Assembly: GCA_030018355.1 (NCBI GenBank)
Contig: JASEFN010000002.1
Span: 110,699 to 174,698 of the forward strand
DNA: 64,000 bases
From: Caldisericia bacterium
GTDB lineage: Bacteria > Caldisericota > Caldisericia > B22-G15
Reading direction: 5' to 3'
Notes under the pieces: model-generated
What the model saw: the letters and a program-made list of their open reading frames with translations, nothing else
What the model was told of the DNA's origin: nothing
Database searches by the model: none
Part shown: positions 37,848-46,637 of the stretch, one piece after another
Layout of the letters: the number at the start of each line of letters is the position of its first letter
Numbering within the stretch: the first letter of the stretch is position 1
Position numbers and translations under genes: made by a program

Positions 37848-38449
37848 AAAGTTTGCCTCCCTAAAATTGAATTAAAAATAAAGTCAAATAATTCTTTATA
37901 TAAATTCACTTTGTTATATTTAAAGAGAGATTTTCTTAAAATCATTCCAATTGATAACAAAACAATTAAAGAAGAGAAAAATTTTGTATTAATCTCTCTT
38001 TTTATACTACCTTCTATTTTACCTTTTTCAATAAGATTTTCTAAATAATTTTCGAACTTATTAAATTGGTTTGAAAGAATTTTCATAATTTCTTCATTTT
38101 TTTCTGCTTTTTTTATAAATTCAAGAAATATTGTAAAGTTGTTCTCAGATATGACAAAAATTTCTTCAAGAATTTTTGTCATATCAATCATTGCTTGAGT
38201 GACATTTTTTGAATTTTTTTCAATTTCTCTCATCCTTTTATCCAATTTTTCTAAAAAATCATTTAAAATTTCAAGGAATAAGAACTCTTTAGTAGGGAAA
38301 TGATGAAAAAATGCTCCTTTGCTAACTCTTGCTTTTTCACATATTTCTTGTACACTTGTGTTCTCATAACCATTTTCATTAAATAGAAAAGTTGCAGCCT
38401 CTATAATTTTTCTTTTAGTAATCTCTCCTTTTGTTTTTTTGTTTATCAT
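37844..38449 (-). CDS. TetR-family transcriptional repressor
   Basis: A 201-residue regulator. The N-terminal helix-turn-helix (about 8-55) has TKRKIIEAATFLFNENGYENTSVQEICEKARVSKGAFFHHFPTKEFLFLEI in family order. The C-terminal part is a helical ligand-binding and dimer domain. The start is put at the ATG 6 nt after AAGGAG; a further ATG at 38467 lies within the operator side. It should repress its own promoter and the coupled epimerase gene; the inducing ligand is unknown. Confidence 0.88.
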   Translation of the reverse strand: MINKKTKGEITKRKIIEAATFLFNENGYENTSVQEICEKARVSKGAFFHHFPTKEFLFLEILNDFLEKLDKRMREIEKNSKNVTQAMIDMTKILEEIFVISENNFTIFLEFIKKAEKNEEIMKILSNQFNKFENYLENLIEKGKIEGSIKREINTKFFSSLIVLLSIGMILRKSLFKYNKVNLYKELFDFIFNSILGRQTL

Positions 38450-38467
38450 TTCTATCTCCTTCAACAT

Positions 38468-38487
38468 TATACCGACTAGTTGGTATA
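38468..38487. promoter_or_regulatory. Palindromic operator of TetR-epimerase operon
   Basis: TATACCGACTAGTTGGTATA is a near-perfect 20-bp palindrome with one mismatched pair. It sits directly between the -10 box and the coding region, as expected for a TetR-family autorepressor. Confidence 0.8.
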
Positions 38488-38516
38488 ATTATAATAAAAA
38501 ATAAAAATTTTGTCAA
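38488..38516 (-). promoter_or_regulatory. Promoter of TetR-epimerase operon
   Basis: On the minus strand TTGACA (38516-38511) and TATAAT (38493-38488) lie 17 nt apart, an exact consensus. The operator abuts the -10 box, so a bound repressor would block initiation. Confidence 0.88.
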
Positions 38517-38534
38517 TAGATTTAATAATTTAGT

Positions 38535-39890
38535 TTAAAACATTTTATCTTTTAATCCAATTGATTCTATAAGGAGTTTTTTTGATGCATCTCTGTATAA
38601 TTTTGATATTGTTCCGATGCTTGAAAAAATATAGTTTTTATCAATTAAAATTTTCGGATTTTTTGGAACAAGAATTCTTTCATCAATTATTCCTTTAAAA
38701 ATATCTTCCATCACTTTTTTCATTGAAGGTATTTGTGTTAATACCCCACCTGTTCCAATTACATACCTTATATTTCTTAAATCTTTTCCATAAATTGCTT
38801 TAAGTTTTCCAGAAGGTGTATATAAAAATCTAATTTCGCCAACATGTCTTAAAAGAGAGGTTTTAAGACACATCTCGCCTAATTTTTTTGTTATGTAAAT
38901 TTCATATTTTGTTTTAGGAATAGGTTTTATGTGCTTTATATATTTACTTAACTTTTCTTTTTCTAATTCTGAAAATAAAGATAAAACATTTTGACTTGAA
39001 ACATAAACTCCAAGATCTCCTTCAACTGTTCTCTTGTTTAATGGTTCAGGGTAAATAACAATTGAATCTTTTTCAATTTTTCCTTCTGTTACAGAATGAA
39101 CATCTGTTGTTGCACCACCTATATCAAATCCCATAACATCTCCAATTTCTTCATATAAAAGAATAAATGAGTTCATTACAGCACCAGGAGTAGGAATAAT
39201 TTCTCCTTCAAGGAAGTTTCTTATTTTTTCCATTCCAGGGGCATGAACAATATGCTCTTCAAAAACTTTTTGGATTACTCTTCTTACTGGTTCAATATTT
39301 AATTTATCTATTTCAGGATAAACATTTTCTGTTAAGTATATTTTAAAATTTTTCTCCTCAAAAATTTTTTTAACTTCTTCTTGAATAGCAATATTTCCAG
39401 CATAAATAATTGGTGGCTTAATATTTAGGGTAGAGAGCCTCTTTGCATTTTCAAGCACAATATCTTTTTCACCAAAGTCAACTCCACCAGAAAGTAGTAT
39501 TATATTTGGTTTTATTTCTTCAATTTTTTTTAAATCATATTGAGATATAAGCCCTGCAGTCACCATTTTTGTAATTGCTCCAGCACCAAGGGCCGCTTCT
39601 TTTGCTGCTTTTGCAGTCATTTCTGGGACAAGGCCATGTACAGTCATTTTAAGTCCACCAGCTGCTGAGGAGTTTCCATACATGTGTGACCAAGTTAATT
39701 TTTTAGTATTTAATTTATTCTTAAGATCTTCAATTGCTCTATTAAGACCAATTGTTATATCTCCTTCATTGACTGTTGTATAAGAAATTCCCTTGCCGAG
39801 ATAGACTGGATTTTTCGATTTGATTTTGTGAAAAGCATTTACTTTTGTTATTGTTGATCCAATTTCAACAACTATTAAATCGATTTTCAT
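38535..39890 (-). CDS. GlmL/MutL-family ATPase (glutamate mutase accessory type)
   Basis: A 451-residue ASKHA-fold protein. It opens with VVEIGSTITKVNAF (phosphate-1 motif), has GNSSAAGGLKMTVHGLVPEMTAKAAKEAALGAGA, then IILLSGGVDFGE, PTPGAVMNSF, and DVMGFDIGGATTDVHSV (phosphate-2 motif). In clostridia GlmL is encoded with glutamate mutase, possibly to reactivate a B12 enzyme. No mutase subunit lies nearby, so the client is unknown. It is a single gene. Confidence 0.85.
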   Translation of the reverse strand: MKIDLIVVEIGSTITKVNAFHKIKSKNPVYLGKGISYTTVNEGDITIGLNRAIEDLKNKLNTKKLTWSHMYGNSSAAGGLKMTVHGLVPEMTAKAAKEAALGAGAITKMVTAGLISQYDLKKIEEIKPNIILLSGGVDFGEKDIVLENAKRLSTLNIKPPIIYAGNIAIQEEVKKIFEEKNFKIYLTENVYPEIDKLNIEPVRRVIQKVFEEHIVHAPGMEKIRNFLEGEIIPTPGAVMNSFILLYEEIGDVMGFDIGGATTDVHSVTEGKIEKDSIVIYPEPLNKRTVEGDLGVYVSSQNVLSLFSELEKEKLSKYIKHIKPIPKTKYEIYITKKLGEMCLKTSLLRHVGEIRFLYTPSGKLKAIYGKDLRNIRYVIGTGGVLTQIPSMKKVMEDIFKGIIDERILVPKNPKILIDKNYIFSSIGTISKLYRDASKKLLIESIGLKDKMF

Positions 39891-39981
39891 ATTTTAAAAT
39901 TATATCACATTAAAATTTCTAATTTTTGTTAAAATTTTAACAATAATGATACCTTGAGTTTTTAAAAATTTCATTTAAAAT

Positions 39982-39987
39982 TATAAT
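39982..39987 (+). promoter_or_regulatory. Possible -10 box for leaderless uvrB mRNA
   Basis: An exact TATAAT ends 7 nt before the uvrB ATG, with no Shine-Dalgarno. Transcription from it would begin at or next to the A of ATG. Confidence 0.45.
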
Positions 39988-39994
39988 TGCATTT

Positions 39995-41998
39995 ATGAGT
40001 GAAGAAAACTTTAAACTTATCTCTCAATATAAACCAAAAGGAGATCAACCTCAAGCAATTGAGAAGTTAGTTGAAGGAATAAAAAAAGGGTATAGATTTC
40101 AAACTCTCCTCGGAGTAACTGGTTCAGGAAAAACATATACAATGGCAAATGTAATTGCACAAGTTAATAAACCTACCCTTATTATTTGTCACAACAAAAC
40201 TCTTGCAGCGCAACTCTATTCAGAATTTAGAGATCTATTTCCTTATAATAGAGTTGAATATTTTGTAAGTTATTATGATTATTATCAACCAGAAGCTTAT
40301 GTTCCTCAAAATGATCTTTATATAGAGAAAGATGCAGATATAAATGAAGATCTTGTAAAGTTAAGACATAAAACATTAAGAAGTTTAATGGAAAGAAGAG
40401 ATACTATTGTTGTTTCCTCTGTTTCATGTATTTATGGTTGGGATGATCCTACTGAATTTTTAAAAGGATTAATTGAAGTGAAAGTTGGAGAGAAACTCTC
40501 AAGAAAAGAGTTAATTAAAAATTTAGTTATGCTTCAATATGAAAGAAATGATATAGATTTTTCAAGAGGAAAAATAAGAGTAAGAGGGGATATTGTTGAT
40601 GTTTACCCAATTGATACTGATTATGCGGTAAGAATTGAGTTTTTTGGAGATACTGTTGATAGAATCTATTTAATTGATCCACTTTTATCAACAAAGGTTG
40701 AAGATCTTAAGAGTTTTATTTTCTTTCCAGCAAAACAATTTTTAACAACAGAAGAAAGAATTTTAAGAGCAGTTGAAAGCATTAAAAAAGAATTAAAGGA
40801 GAGAGTTGAATATTTTCTTTCACAAGGAAAGTATCTTGAAGCAGAAAGACTTACACAAAGAACAAATTTTGATATTGAAATGTTACTTGAAACTGGTTAT
40901 GTTAAAGGAATTGAAAATTATACAAGACATCTTTCAGGAAGGAAACCTGGTGAACCACCATATACGATTATTGATTATTTTCCATCAGATTTTTTAATCT
41001 TTATTGATGAATCTCACATAACAGTTCCACAGTTAAGAGGTATGTATAATGGTGATAGATCAAGAAAAGAAACTTTAGTTGAATATGGATTTAGATTACC
41101 ATCATGTCTTGATAATAGACCACTTAAATATGAAGAGTTTTTAGAGAAAGCAAATCAAATAATTTTTGTATCAGCAACACCCTCAGATTATGAACTTTCA
41201 ATTTCAGAACAAGTTGTTGAGCAACTAATAAGACCTACTGGATTAATTGATCCAGAGGTTGAGGTAAGGAAAAGTAGTGGACAAATTGAAGATTTAATAA
41301 AAGAAATTAATGAAAGAGTGAAGAAAAATGAAAGAGTTTTAGTTACAACTCTTACAAAAAGAGTTGCAGAAGATCTTGCAACATATCTTTATGAGAGGGG
41401 AATAAGAGTGAGATATCTTCATGCTGATATAGATACAATAAAAAGAGCAGAAATAATAAGAGACCTTAGAAAAGGAGAGTTTGATTGTCTTGTTGGAATA
41501 AATCTTCTTCGAGAAGGATTAGATCTTCCAGAGGTTTCTCTAGTTGCAATATTAGATGCTGATAAAGAAGGATTCTTAAGGTCTCATACTTCTTTAATTC
41601 AAATGATTGGAAGAGCAGCAAGAAATGTTAGTGGAAAAGTGATAATGTACGCTGATGAGATCACAGAATCAATGAAAAAAGCAATTGATGAGACAAATAG
41701 AAGAAGAAAAGTTCAGATGGAATATAATTTAAAACATGGTATTAAACCTGAAACTGTAAGAAAAGCAGTTAAAGAACTTATCGATCTTCCATATAAAGAA
41801 AAGGAAGAGTTTGAGAGTTTTGTAAAAGAGAGTGAAAAATATATGAGCATAGAAGACATTGAGGCTCTTATAACTCAACTTGAAGAGGAGATGTATCTTA
41901 AGGCTGAAACTCTTGAATTTGAAGAGGCTGCGAGAATTAGAGATAAAATTTTTGAATTAAAGAAAAGGTTAAGAACATTAGCCAAAAAGGAGAGATGA
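39995..41998 (+). CDS. uvrB: Excinuclease ABC subunit B
   Basis: A 667-residue DNA repair helicase-like protein. Walker A is [10 protein letters not shown] near residue 43. The beta-hairpin region [12 protein letters not shown], the DEAD-like [16 protein letters not shown], and helicase motifs V and VI ([39 protein letters not shown]) follow. A C-terminal UVR domain ends the protein ([23 protein letters not shown]). It verifies damage and loads UvrC in nucleotide excision repair. It heads a run of genes ending with the FolK-BirA fusion; the next start lies 4 nt after the stop. Confidence 0.98.
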   Translation: MSEENFKLISQYKPKGDQPQAIEKLVEGIKKGYRFQTLLGVTGSGKTYTMANVIAQVNKPTLIICHNKTLAAQLYSEFRDLFPYNRVEYFVSYYDYYQPEAYVPQNDLYIEKDADINEDLVKLRHKTLRSLMERRDTIVVSSVSCIYGWDDPTEFLKGLIEVKVGEKLSRKELIKNLVMLQYERNDIDFSRGKIRVRGDIVDVYPIDTDYAVRIEFFGDTVDRIYLIDPLLSTKVEDLKSFIFFPAKQFLTTEERILRAVESIKKELKERVEYFLSQGKYLEAERLTQRTNFDIEMLLETGYVKGIENYTRHLSGRKPGEPPYTIIDYFPSDFLIFIDESHITVPQLRGMYNGDRSRKETLVEYGFRLPSCLDNRPLKYEEFLEKANQIIFVSATPSDYELSISEQVVEQLIRPTGLIDPEVEVRKSSGQIEDLIKEINERVKKNERVLVTTLTKRVAEDLATYLYERGIRVRYLHADIDTIKRAEIIRDLRKGEFDCLVGINLLREGLDLPEVSLVAILDADKEGFLRSHTSLIQMIGRAARNVSGKVIMYADEITESMKKAIDETNRRRKVQMEYNLKHGIKPETVRKAVKELIDLPYKEKEEFESFVKESEKYMSIEDIEALITQLEEEMYLKAETLEFEEAARIRDKIFELKKRLRTLAKKER

Positions 41999-42002
41999 TG
42001 CT

Positions 42003-42914
42003 ATGATACTATCTGTTATTTTAAACCCCTTTGTTGAAGAAAAAGTAAATGTAAAAAAATTTCAATTTGGTGGAAAAAATCAATTAGAGATTATAAGTAA
42101 AAAGCCAAGCGGAAGGGGAATAAACGCAGCAAGATATATAAAAGAACTTGGAGGAAATGTCTCTGTTTTGAGTATAATTGGGGGAAAAAATGGAGAGTTT
42201 ATAAAAGAGTCAATGCTATCTGAAAAAATTGATTTTGATTACATAATTTCAGATGAGGAAAATCCAATTCATCTTGAAGTTTTTGATGAAAGAGGTATTG
42301 AGACAGATTTTTATGAAAAAGATCCTGTTATTTCCCCAATTGATGTTAAAAATTTTGAAAATAAATTTAGAGAAAAGGTAAAAGATTATGACATAATTCT
42401 TTTGACTGATGGAACTCCAAATGGAATATGTAAAGATATATTTAAACATTTGATCCAAATTTCAAAAGATAAGGATAAATTAGTAATTTTTGATGCAAAA
42501 GGTGAAATGCTTAAAGAAGGATTAAGAGCAGAACCATATATTGCAAGAATTGATAAAGAAGATTTTGATTATCTCACAGGTTCAAATTTTATTTCTCTCA
42601 CTAAAAGATTTAAAAGTTATAATGAAATTAAACCCGAATATTTTATAATTTCAATTGATAAAGGAAATATAATATTTAATTATGAAGATAAATTTTTTAA
42701 TCTTCTTTCAAAAGTTATTTTAAAAGAGAACCCTTATGAATTTATTAAAGATACCTTTATTGCTTCACTATCATATTATCTTGATGAAGGAGTAAACTTT
42801 TTTGATAGTTTAAAATATGCTTTTTATATTTCAACAAAAAGCACCATTAACAAGATTGAAAAACCGAAAAATATTGTTGAAGTTGAAAAGGAGATTCTTT
42901 TAAGAGAAATTTAA
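42003..42914 (+). CDS. PfkB-family sugar kinase, divergent
   Basis: A 303-residue kinase with the early GRGINAARYIKELGGNVSVLSIIGG segment of the FruK/LacC branch, which acts on fructose-1-phosphate or tagatose-6-phosphate. The late motif, normally GAGD with the catalytic Asp, reads EFIKDTFIASL: the Asp is kept but both glycines of the anion hole are gone. Activity may be reduced or changed. The middle is conserved in outline only. The gene follows uvrB directly and stops one nt before folK-birA. A tagatose-type aldolase lies 4 kb downstream, which may or may not be related. Confidence 0.7.
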   Translation: MILSVILNPFVEEKVNVKKFQFGGKNQLEIISKKPSGRGINAARYIKELGGNVSVLSIIGGKNGEFIKESMLSEKIDFDYIISDEENPIHLEVFDERGIETDFYEKDPVISPIDVKNFENKFREKVKDYDIILLTDGTPNGICKDIFKHLIQISKDKDKLVIFDAKGEMLKEGLRAEPYIARIDKEDFDYLTGSNFISLTKRFKSYNEIKPEYFIISIDKGNIIFNYEDKFFNLLSKVILKENPYEFIKDTFIASLSYYLDEGVNFFDSLKYAFYISTKSTINKIEKPKNIVEVEKEILLREI

Positions 42915-44150
42915 ATGGAAATTTTTCTATCTCTTGGAAGTAACATTGAGCCTAAAGAGTTTTTTTTAAAAAAGGCAATTTTTTATTTAAGAGAAAAAAT
43001 AAAAATTAAAAAGATCTCTTCTCTTTATGAGACTGAACCATGGGGTTATAAAGAACAAGATAAATTTTTAAATATTGTTATTCAGGGCGAAAGTGAGGAA
43101 GATCCAGATAATTTAATTAAATTTATAAAAAATGTTGAAAAAAAAGTTGGAAGAAGTGAAAATTTTAAATGGGGACCAAGAGAGATTGATATAGATGTAA
43201 TTTTATATGGAGATAAAATAATTGAAAAAGAGAATTTGATTGTTCCACATAAATTTTTTGAAGATAGAGGATTTGTTGTAATTCCACTATTTGAGATAAA
43301 TAAATATATTATAAATCCAAAAAGTAAAAGAAAAATTGATGAAATATATGAAAGAGTTGATAAAAAAGGGGTTAAAAAAATTGAAAGTGAAGATTTTTTT
43401 AAAGATATTTATTCAGAAGTTAATATTAATCTTTTAGATGAAAAAGATTTTGAAATAATTAATTTAGAAAGTATAAATTCTACTCAAGACTATTTAAAGG
43501 AAAATTTTTCTTTAAATCGTCTAGTAATTTCAAAAATTCAGACAAAAGGTAGAGGAAGAAAAGGAGCATATTGGGTTTCAGAAAAAGGCGGTTTATTTTT
43601 TTCATTCTCATTAAAACCATTTAACTACATTTATTTTTTACCAATACTTGTAACTTACTCTATGGCAAATGCTTTAAAAAAATTGATTGATTTAAATTTA
43701 AAAATAAAAATTCCAAATGATTTATATTTAAACAATAAAAAAGTTTGTGGAGTAATCTCCGAGGGATATTTTAAGGATATTGTTCTTCAAGGAGAAATAA
43801 TAGGTGTTGGATTAAATGTGAATCAAAATAAAAGAGATTTTCCTCAGGATTTAATTGAGAAAACAACTTCTTTATATATAGAAACAAATAAATTTTTCTT
43901 TATTGATGAGATTTTAAAACTTTTTTTATATGAACTTAAGAGAAATTTAGTAGATTATGAAAATGAAAATTTAAATCACATCATCAAAGATTTAGAGGAA
44001 AATTTTAAAATTTTTGAAGACCCATTTATTGTTAAATTTAATGAAAAAGAAATTAAAGTTTATGGAGAAAAATTTATTGATTATAAAAATTTAAAAGTAA
44101 AAGACTTAAATGGTGAGGGGCATGTTGTTTCTTTACACAATATACCTTAG
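42915..44150 (+). CDS. FolK (HPPK) fused to biotin protein ligase (BirA)
   Basis: A 411-residue fusion in one open frame. Residues about 1-150 are a 6-hydroxymethyl-7,8-dihydropterin pyrophosphokinase: LSLGSNIEPKEFFLKKAI, YETEPWGYKEQDKFLNIV, and the WGPREIDIDVILYGD motif. Residues about 175-411 are a biotin ligase: ESINSTQDYLK, the biotinyl-AMP loop GRGRKG near 212, PNDLYLNNKKVCGVISE, GVGLNVNQ and a C-terminal cap. The first part makes the folate precursor; the second attaches biotin to carboxylase carrier proteins. The BirA DNA-binding domain is absent. I know of no standard fusion of these two enzymes; a loss of the stop between neighbours would give this layout. Confidence 0.85.
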   Translation: MEIFLSLGSNIEPKEFFLKKAIFYLREKIKIKKISSLYETEPWGYKEQDKFLNIVIQGESEEDPDNLIKFIKNVEKKVGRSENFKWGPREIDIDVILYGDKIIEKENLIVPHKFFEDRGFVVIPLFEINKYIINPKSKRKIDEIYERVDKKGVKKIESEDFFKDIYSEVNINLLDEKDFEIINLESINSTQDYLKENFSLNRLVISKIQTKGRGRKGAYWVSEKGGLFFSFSLKPFNYIYFLPILVTYSMANALKKLIDLNLKIKIPNDLYLNNKKVCGVISEGYFKDIVLQGEIIGVGLNVNQNKRDFPQDLIEKTTSLYIETNKFFFIDEILKLFLYELKRNLVDYENENLNHIIKDLEENFKIFEDPFIVKFNEKEIKVYGEKFIDYKNLKVKDLNGEGHVVSLHNIP

Positions 44151-44158
44151 GAGGAGAT

Positions 44159-46018
44159 ATGAAATTAAAGGAAATTATTTCAAATGAAATCCAAAAGAGG
44201 GTATTTCTTCTTGGAAATGAAGCATTTGCAAGAGGTTTTATAGAAGGAGGAGGAAAATTAGCAACAACATATCCAGGAACTCCTTCATCAGAAATAGGAA
44301 ATGTATTAAGTAAAGTTGCAAAAGAAGTGGGATTTTATTTTGAGTTTTCTACCAATGAAAAGACTGCTTTTGAAGTTGCTGCATCTAGTTCATTATCTGG
44401 TTTAAGAAGCATGACTTTTTTCAAACATGTGGGTCTTAATGTTGCAATGGACTCTTTTATCACTTCTGCTTATATTGGAACAATTGGTGGTTTTGTAATA
44501 ATTTCCTGTGATGATCCAAATATGTTTTCATCTCAAAATGAGCAAGACAATAGAATTCTTGCAAAGTTTGCTGGTTTACCTATTCTTGAACCAAGAAATC
44601 CAGATGAAGCAAGGAAAATGGTAAAATATGGTTTTTTATTATCAGAAAAATATGGGATTCCAGTTTTTATTAGATCAACAACAAGACTATCTCATATGAG
44701 AGGTATTGTCCAGTTAGAAGAGATTGAAAGAGTTAAAAGGAATCAATATTTTAATAAAAATCCAAATAGATTTGTGCCAATTCCTGCAAATGCAAGAGTA
44801 CTTCATAAGAATTTAGTTGAAAAAATTAAAGAGATTGAGAGTGAGTCGGAAATTTCAGATTTTAATTTTATTATTAAAAATGGTAGATCATATGGAATAA
44901 TAACCTCAGGAATCTCGTCAAATTATGTAATTGATATAGTTATAAAATATAATCTTCCATTTGATATTTTCTCAATTGGATTTTCAAATCCCATTCCAAA
45001 AGATAAAATTAAAAATTTTCTTGAAAGTTATGAAAATATAATTGTTGTTGAAGAATTAGAACCTGTTATAGAGAATGAGGTTAGAGTTTTAAAAGAAAAA
45101 AATAATTTAAAAACAAATATATTCGGAAAAGATGACAATATTTTTTCAACTCTTTATGAATATAATCCAGATAGAGTAAAAAATTATCTATTCAAATTTT
45201 TAGGAAAGGAAAAGGAAAGGAAGATTTTCAAAATAGAAAATATAACACCGCCCTTAAGGCCACCAGTTCTCTGTCCTGGTTGTCCTCATAGAGCAACATA
45301 TTATGCTGTCTTTAAAGTTTTAAGAAAGTTAAAAATAAAAGATGCAATATTTCCATCAGATATAGGATGTTATACACTTGGAATAGGAAAACCTTTTGAT
45401 ATGGCTGATACATGTTACTCTATGGGAAGCTCAATAGGAGTTGCCTGTGGTTTATCTAAATCAACTCAACAAAAAGTGATTGCTTTTATAGGAGATTCAA
45501 CCTTTTTTCATGCAGGAATTCCTCCTTTAATTAATGCTTTCTACAATAAAAATGATTTTTTACTTTTTATTCTTGATAATGGAACAACTGCAATGACTGG
45601 ACATCAACCAAATCCAGGAGTTGGATTTGACGGTATGGGTGAAGTTGCTCCAATAGTAAAAATTGAGGACCTTGTAAAAGGTATAGGAATAAAATTTGTT
45701 AAGGTTGTTGATCCATACAATTTATCTGAAACTATGAATGCAATAGAAGACGCTTTAAAACAAGAAGGGGTTAAGGTTATTATTGCAAGAAGAGAATGTG
45801 CATTGATAAGAGATGATAGATTAAGAAAAGAAGGAGTTATAATTAAATATTTTATTAATGAAGATAAATGTAGAAATTGTTTAATTTGTGTAAGACAATT
45901 TTCATGTCCTGCAATTTATATTGAAAATGATAAAGTTAAAATTAATGAAGTTTTATGTGATGGTTGTGGAGTTTGTAGTGAAGTTTGTCCATTTAATGCA
46001 ATAGAGGTGATAAAATGA
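44159..46018 (+). CDS. iorA: Indolepyruvate ferredoxin oxidoreductase alpha subunit
   Basis: A 619-residue thiamine diphosphate enzyme. The N-terminal pyrimidine-binding part has TTYPGTPSSEIGNVL. The TPP-binding part has GDSTFFHAG...LDNGTTAMTGHQPNPG. A CPGCPHRATYYAV motif is present. The C-terminus has two ferredoxin-like clusters: CRNCLICVRQFSCP, then CDGCGVCSEVCP, which would bind two [4Fe-4S] centres. It oxidises aryl pyruvates to acyl-CoA with reduction of ferredoxin, a step in anaerobic amino acid catabolism. Shine-Dalgarno TAGGAGGAGAT is strong. It overlaps iorB by 4 nt. Confidence 0.95.
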   Translation: MKLKEIISNEIQKRVFLLGNEAFARGFIEGGGKLATTYPGTPSSEIGNVLSKVAKEVGFYFEFSTNEKTAFEVAASSSLSGLRSMTFFKHVGLNVAMDSFITSAYIGTIGGFVIISCDDPNMFSSQNEQDNRILAKFAGLPILEPRNPDEARKMVKYGFLLSEKYGIPVFIRSTTRLSHMRGIVQLEEIERVKRNQYFNKNPNRFVPIPANARVLHKNLVEKIKEIESESEISDFNFIIKNGRSYGIITSGISSNYVIDIVIKYNLPFDIFSIGFSNPIPKDKIKNFLESYENIIVVEELEPVIENEVRVLKEKNNLKTNIFGKDDNIFSTLYEYNPDRVKNYLFKFLGKEKERKIFKIENITPPLRPPVLCPGCPHRATYYAVFKVLRKLKIKDAIFPSDIGCYTLGIGKPFDMADTCYSMGSSIGVACGLSKSTQQKVIAFIGDSTFFHAGIPPLINAFYNKNDFLLFILDNGTTAMTGHQPNPGVGFDGMGEVAPIVKIEDLVKGIGIKFVKVVDPYNLSETMNAIEDALKQEGVKVIIARRECALIRDDRLRKEGVIIKYFINEDKCRNCLICVRQFSCPAIYIENDKVKINEVLCDGCGVCSEVCPFNAIEVIK

Positions 46019-46614
46019 ATGAATTTAACATTTTAATTGTTGGAGTTGGAGGGCAAGGGGTTTTAAAACTTGCTGAAATGATTTGTGAAGTTTCTTTACT
46101 TGAAAATAAAAATGCATTAATGAGTGAAATTCATGGTATGGCACAAAGAGGTGGGTCTGTTTTTTCTGAAGTTAGAATTGGAGATGTCTTAAGTCCAATT
46201 TTTGAAGATGGTGAAGGAGATTTAATGATTTCATTAGAACCTTCTGAGGTTTTAAGATATATTCATAAATTAAAAAGAAATTCCTTCATATTAATAAATG
46301 ATAGTGAAATAATTCCTTTTACTGTTTCTTTAGGAATTTCATCATATCCAAAGAAAGAAGAAATTTATAAATCTTTAAAAGATTTAACAGATAAACTTTA
46401 CATAATTAATGGAACAAAATTATTAGAAGAAAAGAGCATCGCTTATACTTTAAACTCTTTTATGTTTGGAGTTTTCTCATATTTAAATCCGTTAAACTTT
46501 TCTTTAGACAATTTTTATAAAGTTCTTGAAGATAACTTTAAAGGAAAAAATTTAGAGTTAAATAAAATCTCATTTGAATTCGGAAGAGAAAAAATAAAAG
46601 AGTTTAAGATATAA
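46015..46614 (+). CDS. iorB: Indolepyruvate ferredoxin oxidoreductase beta subunit
   Basis: A 199-residue subunit of the pyruvate-ferredoxin oxidoreductase gamma fold. Visible are VGVGGQGVLKLAEMI and the SEIHGMAQRGGSVFSEVRIG segment. It pairs with IorA, whose gene it overlaps by 4 nt (ATGA). The set matches the two-subunit IorAB type. Confidence 0.93.
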   Translation: MNEFNILIVGVGGQGVLKLAEMICEVSLLENKNALMSEIHGMAQRGGSVFSEVRIGDVLSPIFEDGEGDLMISLEPSEVLRYIHKLKRNSFILINDSEIIPFTVSLGISSYPKKEEIYKSLKDLTDKLYIINGTKLLEEKSIAYTLNSFMFGVFSYLNPLNFSLDNFYKVLEDNFKGKNLELNKISFEFGREKIKEFKI

Positions 46615-46637
46615 TAAATTAAAAAGGAGGATTAATG

